NCBI GenBank assembly: GCA_030849075.1
Contig: JASAOO010003536.1
Span: 1 to 64,000 of the forward strand
Direction: 5' to 3'
From: Zelonia costaricensis
Lineage: Eukaryota > Euglenozoa > Kinetoplastea > Trypanosomatida > Trypanosomatidae
Length of the DNA stretch: 64,000 nt
Under the pieces are notes generated by a model. It was given only the letters and a program-made list of their open reading frames with translations, was not told the origin of the DNA and searched no databases. Made by a program: the position numbers and the translations under genes. Positions 48,182 to 57,436 of the stretch are shown here, piece by piece (the stretch's first letter is position 1; every line of letters starts with the position of its first letter).

Positions 48182-49852
48182 GCACGCACTTAGACCGCAC
48201 TACAGGGGAAGCAGAAGAAAGGGTGAAAGCGGAGTTAAAAGCCGGCGGCAGACCGACGAACATGTGCCGCGCGTGAGGAGTCTAAGGCGCCTGCCGCGCC
48301 GACTCTTCAAAGAGTTTTCTTCTCTTCGTTGGTTATGTTGCTGCTGTGCCCAACATAGCCACATGCCGTCGGTCTTGTGCCACAGCGGGCTTGTCTATCA
48401 GTTTGTCGCCCACGCACACAGCCAAACTCGGCACTGTGCAAAACAGGTCACACGCTCACCCAGAGCTCGCGCTGCTTCAACGTCCTACCGAGATCTCGTC
48501 TTTCTAAGCCCAAGTCAGTCCCCCGCAACGGCGCGTGCTGAGGCGGCAGGTTAGGGGAGGAGGAAGAGAAGCGGATGCAAGCGGGGGGGAGGGGAAGAGG
48601 ATGGTGCAGCGCATGACAAGCGACCAAAACCAAAACAATTCTTTTTTCATGTGACACGCACAAAAGAAACAGAAAAAAATCTAGAAAAGCGAGAGGCAGA
48701 CAGGGCTGCCGTCTTTCTTCCTTTTTTTTCTTGCGAGGGGTGCGAAGAAGAAGCCTGATGCCCGTGTCCGGTGAATAAGCGGAGGGAGGGGTCGGTGCGG
48801 TCGCGAGGATGGGAAGGCAAGAAGCCGCCCCGATACGCACTGCAACACGTAAACTCGCCGCGCTCGTGTTTTCATGCTGGCGAGGAGTCACCGTAGTGCG
48901 CCGACACACGCCCTCGCCACACATGAGAAAGAAGACAAAGCAAACCACAAAAAGACAAGGACTGGGCCGCGCTGTGCGACTGTAGGGCAGGTATTCGCCT
49001 GTACATGGCACCCTCAAACGGAGTGCAGGCGCCGCAGAAAGGCGAGCGAGATTCCAAAAGGCAGTGCTTTCCTTCTTTGTTGTGTGGGTTAGAGAAGGCG
49101 CGTCTGCACGTGGGCATGTAGTGGATTTGCAGGAAAGATGGACGGGTACCTAGCGGGGTGCTCTGAGCCATCCCCTCTCCACTTCCCCCGTCCCCTTCTT
49201 CTCATCACACCCTGTGACGCGTCACACACACACACACATAGACACATACCGGTGCGTGCAGATACCGCGTAAGCCCAGCGTCGCAATCGAAAGCCGCGGC
49301 AGTGGGCATCGCGTCGGCAGCCAGAAAAAAAAAAAAAAGGAATTCAGGTACAGTTTACAGAGCGCAAAGCGGCCATCCAGAGAGCAACAAGAGAGGGAGG
49401 AGGGGAACAAGTGAAAAGCAAAAGCGGGAGGACGCAGAGTCGTGCTGTCAAACACGACAGGGAGTACGGTGTACAAAGCCTGTCATGCAGCGGCAGCACA
49501 AGCGGGGGAGGGGGGAGGGGGGGGCACTTAAGCACGATGAGCGTCTAGAAGCGTGCGCGAGAGAGAAGGAAGAAAAGAAGGAGAACACGATCGAGCGTGG
49601 GGTTCGAGAACCGGAAGGAGAAAAAAAACTCGAAGAAGGCGCGGTCGGAGCGGTTGATGCGGCAAACAGCAGCGAGGGGACACACAAGGGAGAAGGAAAA
49701 AAAAAAAAAAAGAAACGCTGCCCGCCCACGTGCGCCGGCACGCGCGCAGGGCCTCGCATCCCCGCACGCCGCGGTCCAGCAATGCGCTTGTTGTTCGCAA
49801 TAGCGGCACATCGGGCCGTTGCGGGCCTTTCCTTCGCCTGCTCGTCGTGGCT

Positions 49853-52800
49853 CTACTGGGCACGGTAGACGTAGGCCGCCTTGAGACCCTCCACGTTTGA
49901 CGGCGTCCACGAAAGACACAGGTAGGTGCGAAGCTCCTGTTCGGTGGGCATCTCGACACCGAAGGTGGGGTAGAATTGCGCGAAGAGCCCGCGCAGGGCG
50001 GCGAAGGCGTCTTCCTGCGTCGCTACGCGCTGCGCGCTGCCCCAGGCGGCTACCGTCTTGGCCAGCTCGCCCTCCACCTCCGCGTACTGGCAGTAGAGCT
50101 GGTTCAGCGGCCAGAAGCGGCCAAAGCCGTCGTCCTCGACGCACGAGTCTAGCACCGTCTCGCCAATGTGACGGTCGCGCACCAGCTGCGCCACATTCGG
50201 CTGCATGCCCTGCCCCACGTCGATCACGCATATGCATCTCAGGGGGCCCAGGCTCGGCGACTCCGTGGCCTCCGGCGCGGCGGGGAACCGCAGATACCGC
50301 ACCGGCTCCTCCGGGCCGAACTGGAAGCGGTACAGCAGCCCGGCGTAGTAGCGCCGGGCCTCGGCCAGCGCCGCGGCCTCCTCTGGATGCTCCGCAAGGT
50401 AGGCCGCCTGCGCCGGAGGCAGCGCAAGGTAGCGGTAGCCGACGTTGTCGCCGCGCAGCTGGCTGTTCAGCATCATGTCCAGCACGCGCCAGTCGAAGAG
50501 GGTCTTGCAAGCGAGCTGGCTGTACAGGAACTGGAACAGCTCCCCACTGCGCAACGGGGAGTTGAGGAGCTGGTCGTACACCGGGTCGAAGTCGGCGTCG
50601 TCCTCGGTCAGGAACCGGCCCAACGTGCCGTCCATCAGATCCGTCACAAAGTAGCACAGCTTCGTCGTCGCGGGATCGCCGCCGCGGCGAGCCTCCTCCG
50701 CCGCCTCCGCAGGGAGCCCGGCGGGGGTCTGCGGGCTCACGATGAAGTCGTGCGCGCGGCCGCCGTAGCAGATGCCAAAGTCGCCAAGCTGGTTCACGAG
50801 AACGTAAAAGGCGACGTCAGTCAGCGACTCGCGCACGTAGTGCTCATGCTCCATGCCGTCCGGAATGACGAACACCTTCACCGCGACCGGCAGGCGACGT
50901 GTGCCGTAGGTGCCGCGGTAGACGAGCCCGCTGCCGCCCCGGCCGAGAAAGCTAAGCAGCTCCAGGCCCGCTGTCGTGCCGTGGAAGATGGCACAGTTGC
51001 CGGTTTGCATGTAGTACCGCCAGCGCGTCACAAGGCTCTCCTGCTTCGTGAACGGGCTCGCGGGTCCGAGTGCGGCGCTTGTCAGCGTCTGGCCAAACGC
51101 CGACACCGCCGCCTCCTCCAGGTCCGCATCGGTCGAGTCAGCCGGCGCCGTCGTCGAGGCGAGGCCCTCCACCGCCTGAGGGACCCGGAAAATGCGTAGC
51201 TGCCCGACGTCCGCCTCGAGCGCTGCCGACAGCGGCATGGTACGCGACGGCCCAATTGCCGCGTCGACGGCGCTCCGGATGGCATGCATCGTACCCTCGA
51301 GCGCCCTCTGCCCGGCCAGGTCGACGACGTCGAAGGAGCTGGTAAACGTGGCCGTGCGGCTCTGGTCGTGGCCCGAGACCTCGCGCGCGGCGCTCGTGTT
51401 TGGCAACGCGCCAGCCGAGGCGCTCAGGGCCTTGTCGCAGGCCACGTCGGCCACAAGCGAGGCCAGCGGGGGTAGCGGGGAGGCGCGCAGCGAAGAGGCA
51501 ACGCTTGTCGTGCCGGCCCGACCCGGTGCCACTTCGGGGGTGTTCAAGGAGGGCCGTGGCTGCTCCGGCTCGGCGGCGGAAGCGGTGCGCCGGCTCGGCG
51601 GCACGAAGAAGCGCGAGAGAGTCCCGCCGAGGCGCTCGAGGGCGACGCCGGCGGCGAACTGGCCGGGGCGGAAGAGCAGCCGCGCGGCGGCGGAGGCGGG
51701 TGCGGCGCCGACGCCCTCAGTGGTGCTTTGCCACAGCGCCTCGCGGGTGCAGCCGAAGGGCTGCTGCAGCCTCGCAAAAAGCTCCACCAGCGCGGCGAGC
51801 GCCGCCGCGGGCGAATGCACGACCAGCGTCGCGGCCCAGTCGAGCAGCTCTCGGCCCACCTCCCCGAGACACGGCAGGCTATCACCGGCGCCAAAGAGCG
51901 GCACCGCCGCCGTCTCCTGCAGCTCGGCCGGCGTCGCATAAAGCGGGATGACGACCTCCTCAAGGTTCAGCAGCGTCAGCAACCGCGTGTGGGGCGGAAA
52001 GAGCAGCCACTCGCCGCGCCGCGTGGGGTGCTCGAAGGCGACGTGGCGATTGCCGCTGGACCGGGCTCCAATGAAGTCACTGCGGAGGTGCGGCTGCGAG
52101 TGCCCCGGCAGCGCAAACGTCATGCCGCGGAAGCGCACGTCGAAGTAAGCCCGGAAGAGCAGCTGCAAGTACAGGAGCTGAAACACCTCGGCGTCGGTGA
52201 AGGGCTGCGTGGTGAGCGACAGGGGGCGCCGCATGACTCCTTTGCGCGTCATCGGAAACACCACCGCCACGGGCACGTGCTGGCCCCGCCGCACGCCCGT
52301 CCCCGCCTTGAGCGCCGCGATGGCCGCGGCGGAGCAGCTCGCCATCATCTCGATGCGCGTGCGCTGCCGCCCCACAAGATCGTCCCAACCGCAGAGCTGC
52401 ACCGCCGCGTAGGGGAAGTGGGCCACATCGCAGCAGCCCGCCTGACCCAGCGCGAGGTAGAGCGCCGCCGCCGTGGCGAACCGCTTCCAGCGCGGCACCA
52501 CCGGTGCCGCGGTGTTTGCAACAGAGGTCGGTGCCATGCCGACGGTGTTTCGGGCCGCCGCATCCGGCAAGCCAGCAGAGGCCGCTGTGGCGGGGGTCGG
52601 CGTTGCCGAGGGTGGGGTGCGCACCGAGGCCGGCGGCGGTGGGGTGTCGCTGAGAAAGCCGCCCGCGTTGACCCCGCCGAAGGAGGCGTTGGCCGAGCGC
52701 AGAAACGTCGTGGGGGTGTCGGGTAGCGTGAGCACGTTGGCCGGGTCGCGCCCACACCCGCATGGCCCGCCGGCCGGCCCGATGTTCCCGGTGGTGGACA

Positions 52801-53977
52801 CCGACTCGCTCTCCTCGTCCAGATCGCGCACGTGCACCGGGGACTGGCGACCCAGGGCGGATGGGAGCAGCTCAATGGGGAGGCGGTGCTCGTCCACGAG
52901 CGGCATCAAGAGAAACTCGGAGCCGTCCCAGATGCAGCCCGGGTACGACCGCAACAGGGCTTGCAGCGGGCTGGCCTCGCCCTGCAGCACCTCCACGCGG
53001 AAGCTGCGCGCCTCGACGTCGCCGAGGTGCACAGCCAGCGTCTCCGCCCGGGAACGGCTGCGGCGCGGCGCGTGGCGAAGGCGCCCGTACGTGCGCAGCG
53101 CGCTGAGTGACGATCGGTGCTTGTCACCAGACTGCCCCGACGAGCCGGTGCGCGCCGCCGACGTCCACAGGTGAAGCACGGGAAGGAAAGTGCTGAGAGG
53201 GGAGTCGTTGAAGATGGCGGAGCCGAGATAGCGAAGCACCTGCAGAGGGTGGCCCTGCGCACACCCGCTCTTGTCCGCCGCAACGGGCGGCGCAGGCCCA
53301 GCACCGAGACGGCACCGCCGGAGACGCCAGCGCAGCGACGCCGTGGAGAACGCAGAGGCGGCGTCGCCCGAGTGGTCCGCCGCGGCGCCTGGGGACGAGG
53401 TGAAGTCGCCGTGCAGCGGGCTTGACACGGATGCGACGGGCTGGCGAGCGGACGAGCCCGGCGGTGCGGCGGTCAGAAACACTGGCTGCCATGCCTCGAG
53501 CGCTAGACAGCGGGTCTGCCGATCGTGGCGCAGCGCCGACGACAGGGGCGACACCTCGATCCGCGCCAGCGTGCGCGCCGCCGCGGCCTCGGCGGACGCA
53601 TGCGCGGTGGAGCGGCGGGAGTGCGGAGGACGGCGTGGGCCCGCTGAAGTGTTCGCCGCTGGCGGAGGCGACGAGGCCGTCGAGGTCGCGATGTCTTCGA
53701 GGTCGCTGCGGGACAGCACGTGCACCTGCCGCCGCGCCGGCGCACGAGGTCCTCGCATTGCCGTGTCTGCCGCTCCGACCGCGTCCGCCGGCTGCGTCAG
53801 CGGCTCTACGTAGCGCGCGGGCGTGCTCTTCGTGATGACATCAGGCGCCGCTCGTCGACCGAACGTGACGCGCCCCGGACGATGCGTCGGCGGCCGAGGG
53901 GCCACGAAGAAGGTCTTCACGTGACTCTCCAGCACCGCCGCCTCCACCCGAGGTGGGTCGTGAATAAGGTAGCTCAT
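49853..53977 (-). CDS. Large protein with a C-terminal kinase-like (probable pseudokinase) domain
   Basis: A 1374-aa protein. Residues about 1-990 are poorly conserved and Ala/Ser/Pro/Arg-rich, with short ordered islands. A protein-kinase-like domain starts at about 1000: LGRGGSGLVYRG (1011-1022) is a full glycine loop, and VAVKVF carries the ATP lysine K1034. LMDGTLGRFL fits the hinge region. The catalytic loop reads NSQLRGDN (1171-1178), so HRD is replaced by NSQ and the catalytic Asp by Gln (Q1173), while N1178 is kept. The metal-binding motif is DVG (D1253) instead of DFG, after a long insert. ATP binding is plausible; normal phosphotransfer is doubtful. No usual activation-loop APE motif is evident. 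The ATG is three bases after the acceptor AG at 53981-53982, preceded by a strong T/C tract, so the start is firm. Partner and role are unknown. Confidence 0.82.
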   Translation of the reverse strand: MSYLIHDPPRVEAAVLESHVKTFFVAPRPPTHRPGRVTFGRRAAPDVITKSTPARYVEPLTQPADAVGAADTAMRGPRAPARRQVHVLSRSDLEDIATSTASSPPPAANTSAGPRRPPHSRRSTAHASAEAAAARTLARIEVSPLSSALRHDRQTRCLALEAWQPVFLTAAPPGSSARQPVASVSSPLHGDFTSSPGAAADHSGDAASAFSTASLRWRLRRCRLGAGPAPPVAADKSGCAQGHPLQVLRYLGSAIFNDSPLSTFLPVLHLWTSAARTGSSGQSGDKHRSSLSALRTYGRLRHAPRRSRSRAETLAVHLGDVEARSFRVEVLQGEASPLQALLRSYPGCIWDGSEFLLMPLVDEHRLPIELLPSALGRQSPVHVRDLDEESESVSTTGNIGPAGGPCGCGRDPANVLTLPDTPTTFLRSANASFGGVNAGGFLSDTPPPPASVRTPPSATPTPATAASAGLPDAAARNTVGMAPTSVANTAAPVVPRWKRFATAAALYLALGQAGCCDVAHFPYAAVQLCGWDDLVGRQRTRIEMMASCSAAAIAALKAGTGVRRGQHVPVAVVFPMTRKGVMRRPLSLTTQPFTDAEVFQLLYLQLLFRAYFDVRFRGMTFALPGHSQPHLRSDFIGARSSGNRHVAFEHPTRRGEWLLFPPHTRLLTLLNLEEVVIPLYATPAELQETAAVPLFGAGDSLPCLGEVGRELLDWAATLVVHSPAAALAALVELFARLQQPFGCTREALWQSTTEGVGAAPASAAARLLFRPGQFAAGVALERLGGTLSRFFVPPSRRTASAAEPEQPRPSLNTPEVAPGRAGTTSVASSLRASPLPPLASLVADVACDKALSASAGALPNTSAAREVSGHDQSRTATFTSSFDVVDLAGQRALEGTMHAIRSAVDAAIGPSRTMPLSAALEADVGQLRIFRVPQAVEGLASTTAPADSTDADLEEAAVSAFGQTLTSAALGPASPFTKQESLVTRWRYYMQTGNCAIFHGTTAGLELLSFLGRGGSGLVYRGTYGTRRLPVAVKVFVIPDGMEHEHYVRESLTDVAFYVLVNQLGDFGICYGGRAHDFIVSPQTPAGLPAEAAEEARRGGDPATTKLCYFVTDLMDGTLGRFLTEDDADFDPVYDQLLNSPLRSGELFQFLYSQLACKTLFDWRVLDMMLNSQLRGDNVGYRYLALPPAQAAYLAEHPEEAAALAEARRYYAGLLYRFQFGPEEPVRYLRFPAAPEATESPSLGPLRCICVIDVGQGMQPNVAQLVRDRHIGETVLDSCVEDDGFGRFWPLNQLYCQYAEVEGELAKTVAAWGSAQRVATQEDAFAALRGLFAQFYPTFGVEMPTEQELRTYLCLSWTPSNVEGLKAAYVYRAQ

Positions 53978-53980
53978 CAC

Positions 53981-53982
53981 CT
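53981..53982 (-). promoter_or_regulatory. Predicted spliced-leader acceptor AG for the kinase-like gene
   Basis: A T/C tract (54012-54034) is followed by GTACAG, three bases before the ATG at 53977. The in-frame GTG at 54055 is upstream of it. Confidence 0.6.
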
Positions 53983-55364
53983 GTACGGTGACGGCCGCAA
54001 TACACAAAAAGCGTGAAGAAGAAAAAACAAAAAGGTCAGTTTGAAGCACCGACACGTCAACGGGAAGCGGGAATGCGCACCGCAGAGAAAACCAAAACCC
54101 AAAAAAAACTCTAACACAGAGCGGCTGTCCTTCTCTCTCGTTGTCCCTCCCCTTTTTTATCTTGCGTGCTCTCGGCGCAAGTGTTTTGCGCGGTCGTCGG
54201 AGTTGGCGCGGTGCACAGCAGCAGCAGGAGAAAATGCGAAGGGGGGTCAGCAGGAGAAGCGGGAGGGAATTAAACCAGACGTTGCGCTAAGGAAGATCTA
54301 CACGAGGTGAATAAAAAAACGGACGGGGTACACGTACGTACGCACACACATACACATACACCTGCACACAAAGCCCCCCCCCAGGGTGAGAAAAAAAGAG
54401 CTGTCGAGCTGCTGTACGCTGCGGCGCAGCGGCAGCCAAGCACGGCGTAAAGGTACGTGTGAAATAAACACACGTACGGAACGGCACCGACGATGGCGTT
54501 CGCGACGGCAAAGCAAACTGAGTGCTGCAGGGAAGAGGAGGAGAAGAGTCACTCGCACGCGACGGGGAGGAGGGCCGGTGAGGGGGAAAGGAGTGGAAGT
54601 GTCTAACAGATAATAGGCGCAGAAACGAAATAGTGAAAAAGTGAGCTGAAGAACGAAAGTGCAACAAGCCGCTCCTGTTTTCTTCTGTGTTTGTGTGTGT
54701 GTGTGTGTGTAGCAACGGCACGAGCTGCACTGGACGAAAACTGGAGCGAGGGAGGCGGGGAGTAGGCGACGAGGTCAACGCGAAGGAAACTGGGGATGCT
54801 GTGGTGCCGAAAGTGTATTGATCCGGTCAGCACTCTTCTGATTCCCACGGACGTGCACGCCTCTGTGGTTCGTGGGTGCTGAGTACCCCCGCGTGTGGTC
54901 GGACGTCGGAGTCGGAAAGAGGCTAGCGAGGAGCGATGCCGGTGCGGGGTAAACGGATGGAGCGAGTTCAGAAGAGGCGGGAGAGGAGTCTGGCGAGTGT
55001 CATGGAAACCGTGTGAGTGCTCGAGTTGGCGGAGACACGCGCTCCGATGAGCCGCGGCACCATTCTCATTGCGCCGCAGCCCCACGACCTTGTCATCGGC
55101 GACCGTAAAAGCCACGCAGAAGCGTCACTCAGCGCCCCGATTTCCTTGTGCCCTTTCTGTGTTTCGTTCTCAGCGCCTTCTTATAACGTGAGTGTGTGTG
55201 GTGGGGGGTGGAAAGGAGAAACGCACAGAGGTAGCAGCCCGCGCGTAAGGCGCAGGATGGGGGGAAGGTCGATGGAGGGAGCAGCCGAGCGCGATGCAGC
55301 GCAGGCGCAGAAGAAGCAGGTGAAACACAGCCACGCCACGTAGCCAGACGCACTGCGCCTCGCC
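53983..55364. other. Intergenic spacer
   Basis: Acceptor tract of the kinase-like gene, CA-rich sequence near 54340-54370 and a (GT)n run at 54692-54710. The remainder is the RbfA-like 3' UTR. No gene seen. Confidence 0.65.
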
Positions 55365-56480
55365 CTAGCGCACGTACGAGGGCGGCGCGCTGGTCTGCGG
55401 CGCCACGCTCCGCCCGCTCGTGTCGCGGTCCCGCTCCCGCTGCTCCTTCTTGGCCGCGAGTCGCCGCTGCTCGAACTCCTCGAAGTCCTGGCGCATGCGG
55501 CGCGCCTGCCCCGCCTTCTCCTCCTTGCCCCACAGGTACGGCATAAACCACGGAATGTCACGCATGCGCTGGTTCACCGTGTCCATCTGCTTCAAGTACT
55601 TGACCCGCATCTCCAGCGTCGTCGAGTTGTCGCCGACGTACGCCTGCATCTCGTCCCGCAAGTTGCGCGGCAGCTCGCGCTCGAGGCGGTCGCCGTCGTA
55701 GATCCACGAGATGTGTGGAATGTTGGGGCGGGTGCGAATCCGCTCCATCACGAGCCGCTGCACCCAGTTGTTCAGTCGGTGCAGCTGCGGCTCCATTGCG
55801 AAGCGGGCGGCAGGGTCGACCGTGGCCCAGACAATGTACACCTCCTTGGACCTGCGCGACGCGATCACCTCCTGGATCATGAGCTGGGCAAAGTCAATCT
55901 GCTCCGCCACGTGCGCCGGGCACGCTTTGAGAGAGCGCCGCAGGTGGTACGCGATCTTCTCCGAGAAGGCCTGCGCCGAGGGCGACATGTTGAAGCGGTG
56001 GCGCAGGTGGCGCACCTCCCGGCTGACCATTCCCTCCGGCTCGGGGGCGCTGGGCCAGAGCTTGCCCTCCGCGAGCTTGCGCGCCGCCAGCGGCGTGAAG
56101 GGAACGGGCGGGGCCTCGTACTTGGCGGCCTCTTGGGGTGAGTCGTACTTGAGCGCCTCGCGCTCTGAAAAGCCGAAGTTCTTGCTGTTGCGCAGCGGCT
56201 CCATGTCACCGAGGCCCTGCAAAGCGTACGTCTTGTTCAGCTTCACCCCTTCCCGATCCAGACGAGAGCCGGTGGAGTACAGGCGCTGCTCAACGTAGCG
56301 GTACGAGGACTGGTTAGCTGGATTAACGTTGCGGTTGCGCAACACCGTGCGGATCGTCTCGTCGCGCTGCGCCTTTGTCTGCTTCAGCGCAAGCACCGAT
56401 GGATTGCGAAAGCGGTGACGCAGCTTTGTTTGGTACTTGGCGGTGCGCTTGCTCACCAGCGCCACTGCCGTCGGCCACAT
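55365..56480 (-). CDS. RbfA-like mitochondrial ribosome assembly factor
   Basis: A 371-aa basic protein. The first 40 residues are rich in Arg, Lys and Ala without acidic residues, consistent with a mitochondrial presequence. Residues about 172-275 resemble ribosome-binding factor A, a KH-like domain that helps mature the small ribosomal subunit: SEKIAYHLRRSL, then EVYIVWATVDP, then a helix with RLVMERI, then RPNIPHISWIYD, the counterpart of the RbfA PxLxFxxD strand. An N-terminal extension of about 170 residues and a charged C-terminal tail (QRRLAAKKEQRERDRD) are added to the compact bacterial form (about 130 aa), as is common in trypanosomatid mitoribosome proteins. A structural mitoribosomal protein is the main alternative. 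The sequence upstream of the ATG is CAAA-rich on the coding strand, with no strong tract close by. Confidence 0.6.
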   Translation of the reverse strand: MWPTAVALVSKRTAKYQTKLRHRFRNPSVLALKQTKAQRDETIRTVLRNRNVNPANQSSYRYVEQRLYSTGSRLDREGVKLNKTYALQGLGDMEPLRNSKNFGFSEREALKYDSPQEAAKYEAPPVPFTPLAARKLAEGKLWPSAPEPEGMVSREVRHLRHRFNMSPSAQAFSEKIAYHLRRSLKACPAHVAEQIDFAQLMIQEVIASRRSKEVYIVWATVDPAARFAMEPQLHRLNNWVQRLVMERIRTRPNIPHISWIYDGDRLERELPRNLRDEMQAYVGDNSTTLEMRVKYLKQMDTVNQRMRDIPWFMPYLWGKEEKAGQARRMRQDFEEFEQRRLAAKKEQRERDRDTSGRSVAPQTSAPPSYVR

Positions 56481-57436
56481 TTGCGCTTTCGTGGGCCGCT
56501 TGCCGTTTGTTTGCGTGTTTGGTGGCTTGTTTGTTGTTTGGTTTTGCTTGGCACCGTCAGTCGTCTACGCGGGGGGGGCTTGCAGCGTTGCCCTAGCCTC
56601 CGCCGTGTCACTCGCAGTGACGTGCGCGTCGGAAGTGAGCTAGTGCGTTTGTGTGTTTGTGTGTGTCTGCGTGTGCGCGGACGTGTACCTTTTTCTTTTT
56701 GTTCTCGAAAAGCCATTCGTCCAGTGCATCGGCATCGGTGTGCAAAGGTGGTGGAGACGCGTTGAGAGAGACTGGGAAGAACAAACCCCCCCCCCTCGCC
56801 CCCCACGCCGGCGAGGACAAAGCAAGAACTGCGCGGTTGCACTCCCTCTGCTGCAAGCACGACCGCCTTCGGCTAGCCGATCAAGAGCAACGAAGACGCA
56901 AGTGGAAAAGGCGGATGGCGAGTGCCGCGTCTCCGCGGGCATCGGTGAAGGTGCGGCTGTGATACACCTGCGGGCGCGCCCTTCAAACCCTCTCCTGCGC
57001 GCACACCGAGCTGCTTGGATGCTACGCAGAACACCGCATCAACATTTTTTTCGGGGGCCTTTCCGCCGTGCACGCTCACACACAAGTGAGGAGAGAGTGC
57101 ACCTCAATTGGAACAGAGATGTGAAGAACAACAACACCGCCTCGGCGCGGCTGTGTACAAACGCCACGCGACTCCAAAGCGGGAGGGTGACGATACGGAG
57201 GGTTCAGAGAGCGGGCGCCGTGAGCCTACACTCCGCCACATCTCTGGCCCTCCCCCTCCCCCCGCCGCCGGTATTCTCGCGTCCAGGACGCGAGAGAGTC
57301 AGTGCATGCGTCACGGCCAGCAGGCGTGCTTCTTCGTGGAAGCCCTTGACGACTCGTCAGGCATGGCACCGCGATGTGCTGCGCCACGCCCGCGCGCGCC
57401 ATTCCGTGTCGAGTCATGTCAACGCCCTCCGTGGCT
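56481..57436. other. Intergenic spacer
   Basis: Immediately upstream of the RbfA-like ATG the coding strand is CAAA-rich (plus strand TTTG repeats, 56505-56550) with a short C-run at 56570-56577. No gene seen. Confidence 0.65.

Larger units (their letters stand above)
47335..49852. other. Longest intergenic spacer (about 2.5 kb)
   Basis: Contains A-runs at 47585-47600, 49325-49338 and 49697-49711, a C-run near 47890 and (AC)10 at 48162-48181. Minus-strand frames such as 48448-49017 are low-complexity. It may hold a long 3' UTR of the kinase-like gene or unrecognised small RNA genes. Confidence 0.55.

Noticed and set aside
48448..49017. 189-aa minus-strand frame in the 2.5-kb spacer
   Set aside because: Low-complexity, no recognisable motif; likely 3' UTR.
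49590..49615. GGTTCGAGAACC, looking like a tRNA T-arm
   Set aside because: It is a perfect short palindrome without a 5-bp stem around a 7-base loop, and no acceptor or anticodon arm lies nearby.
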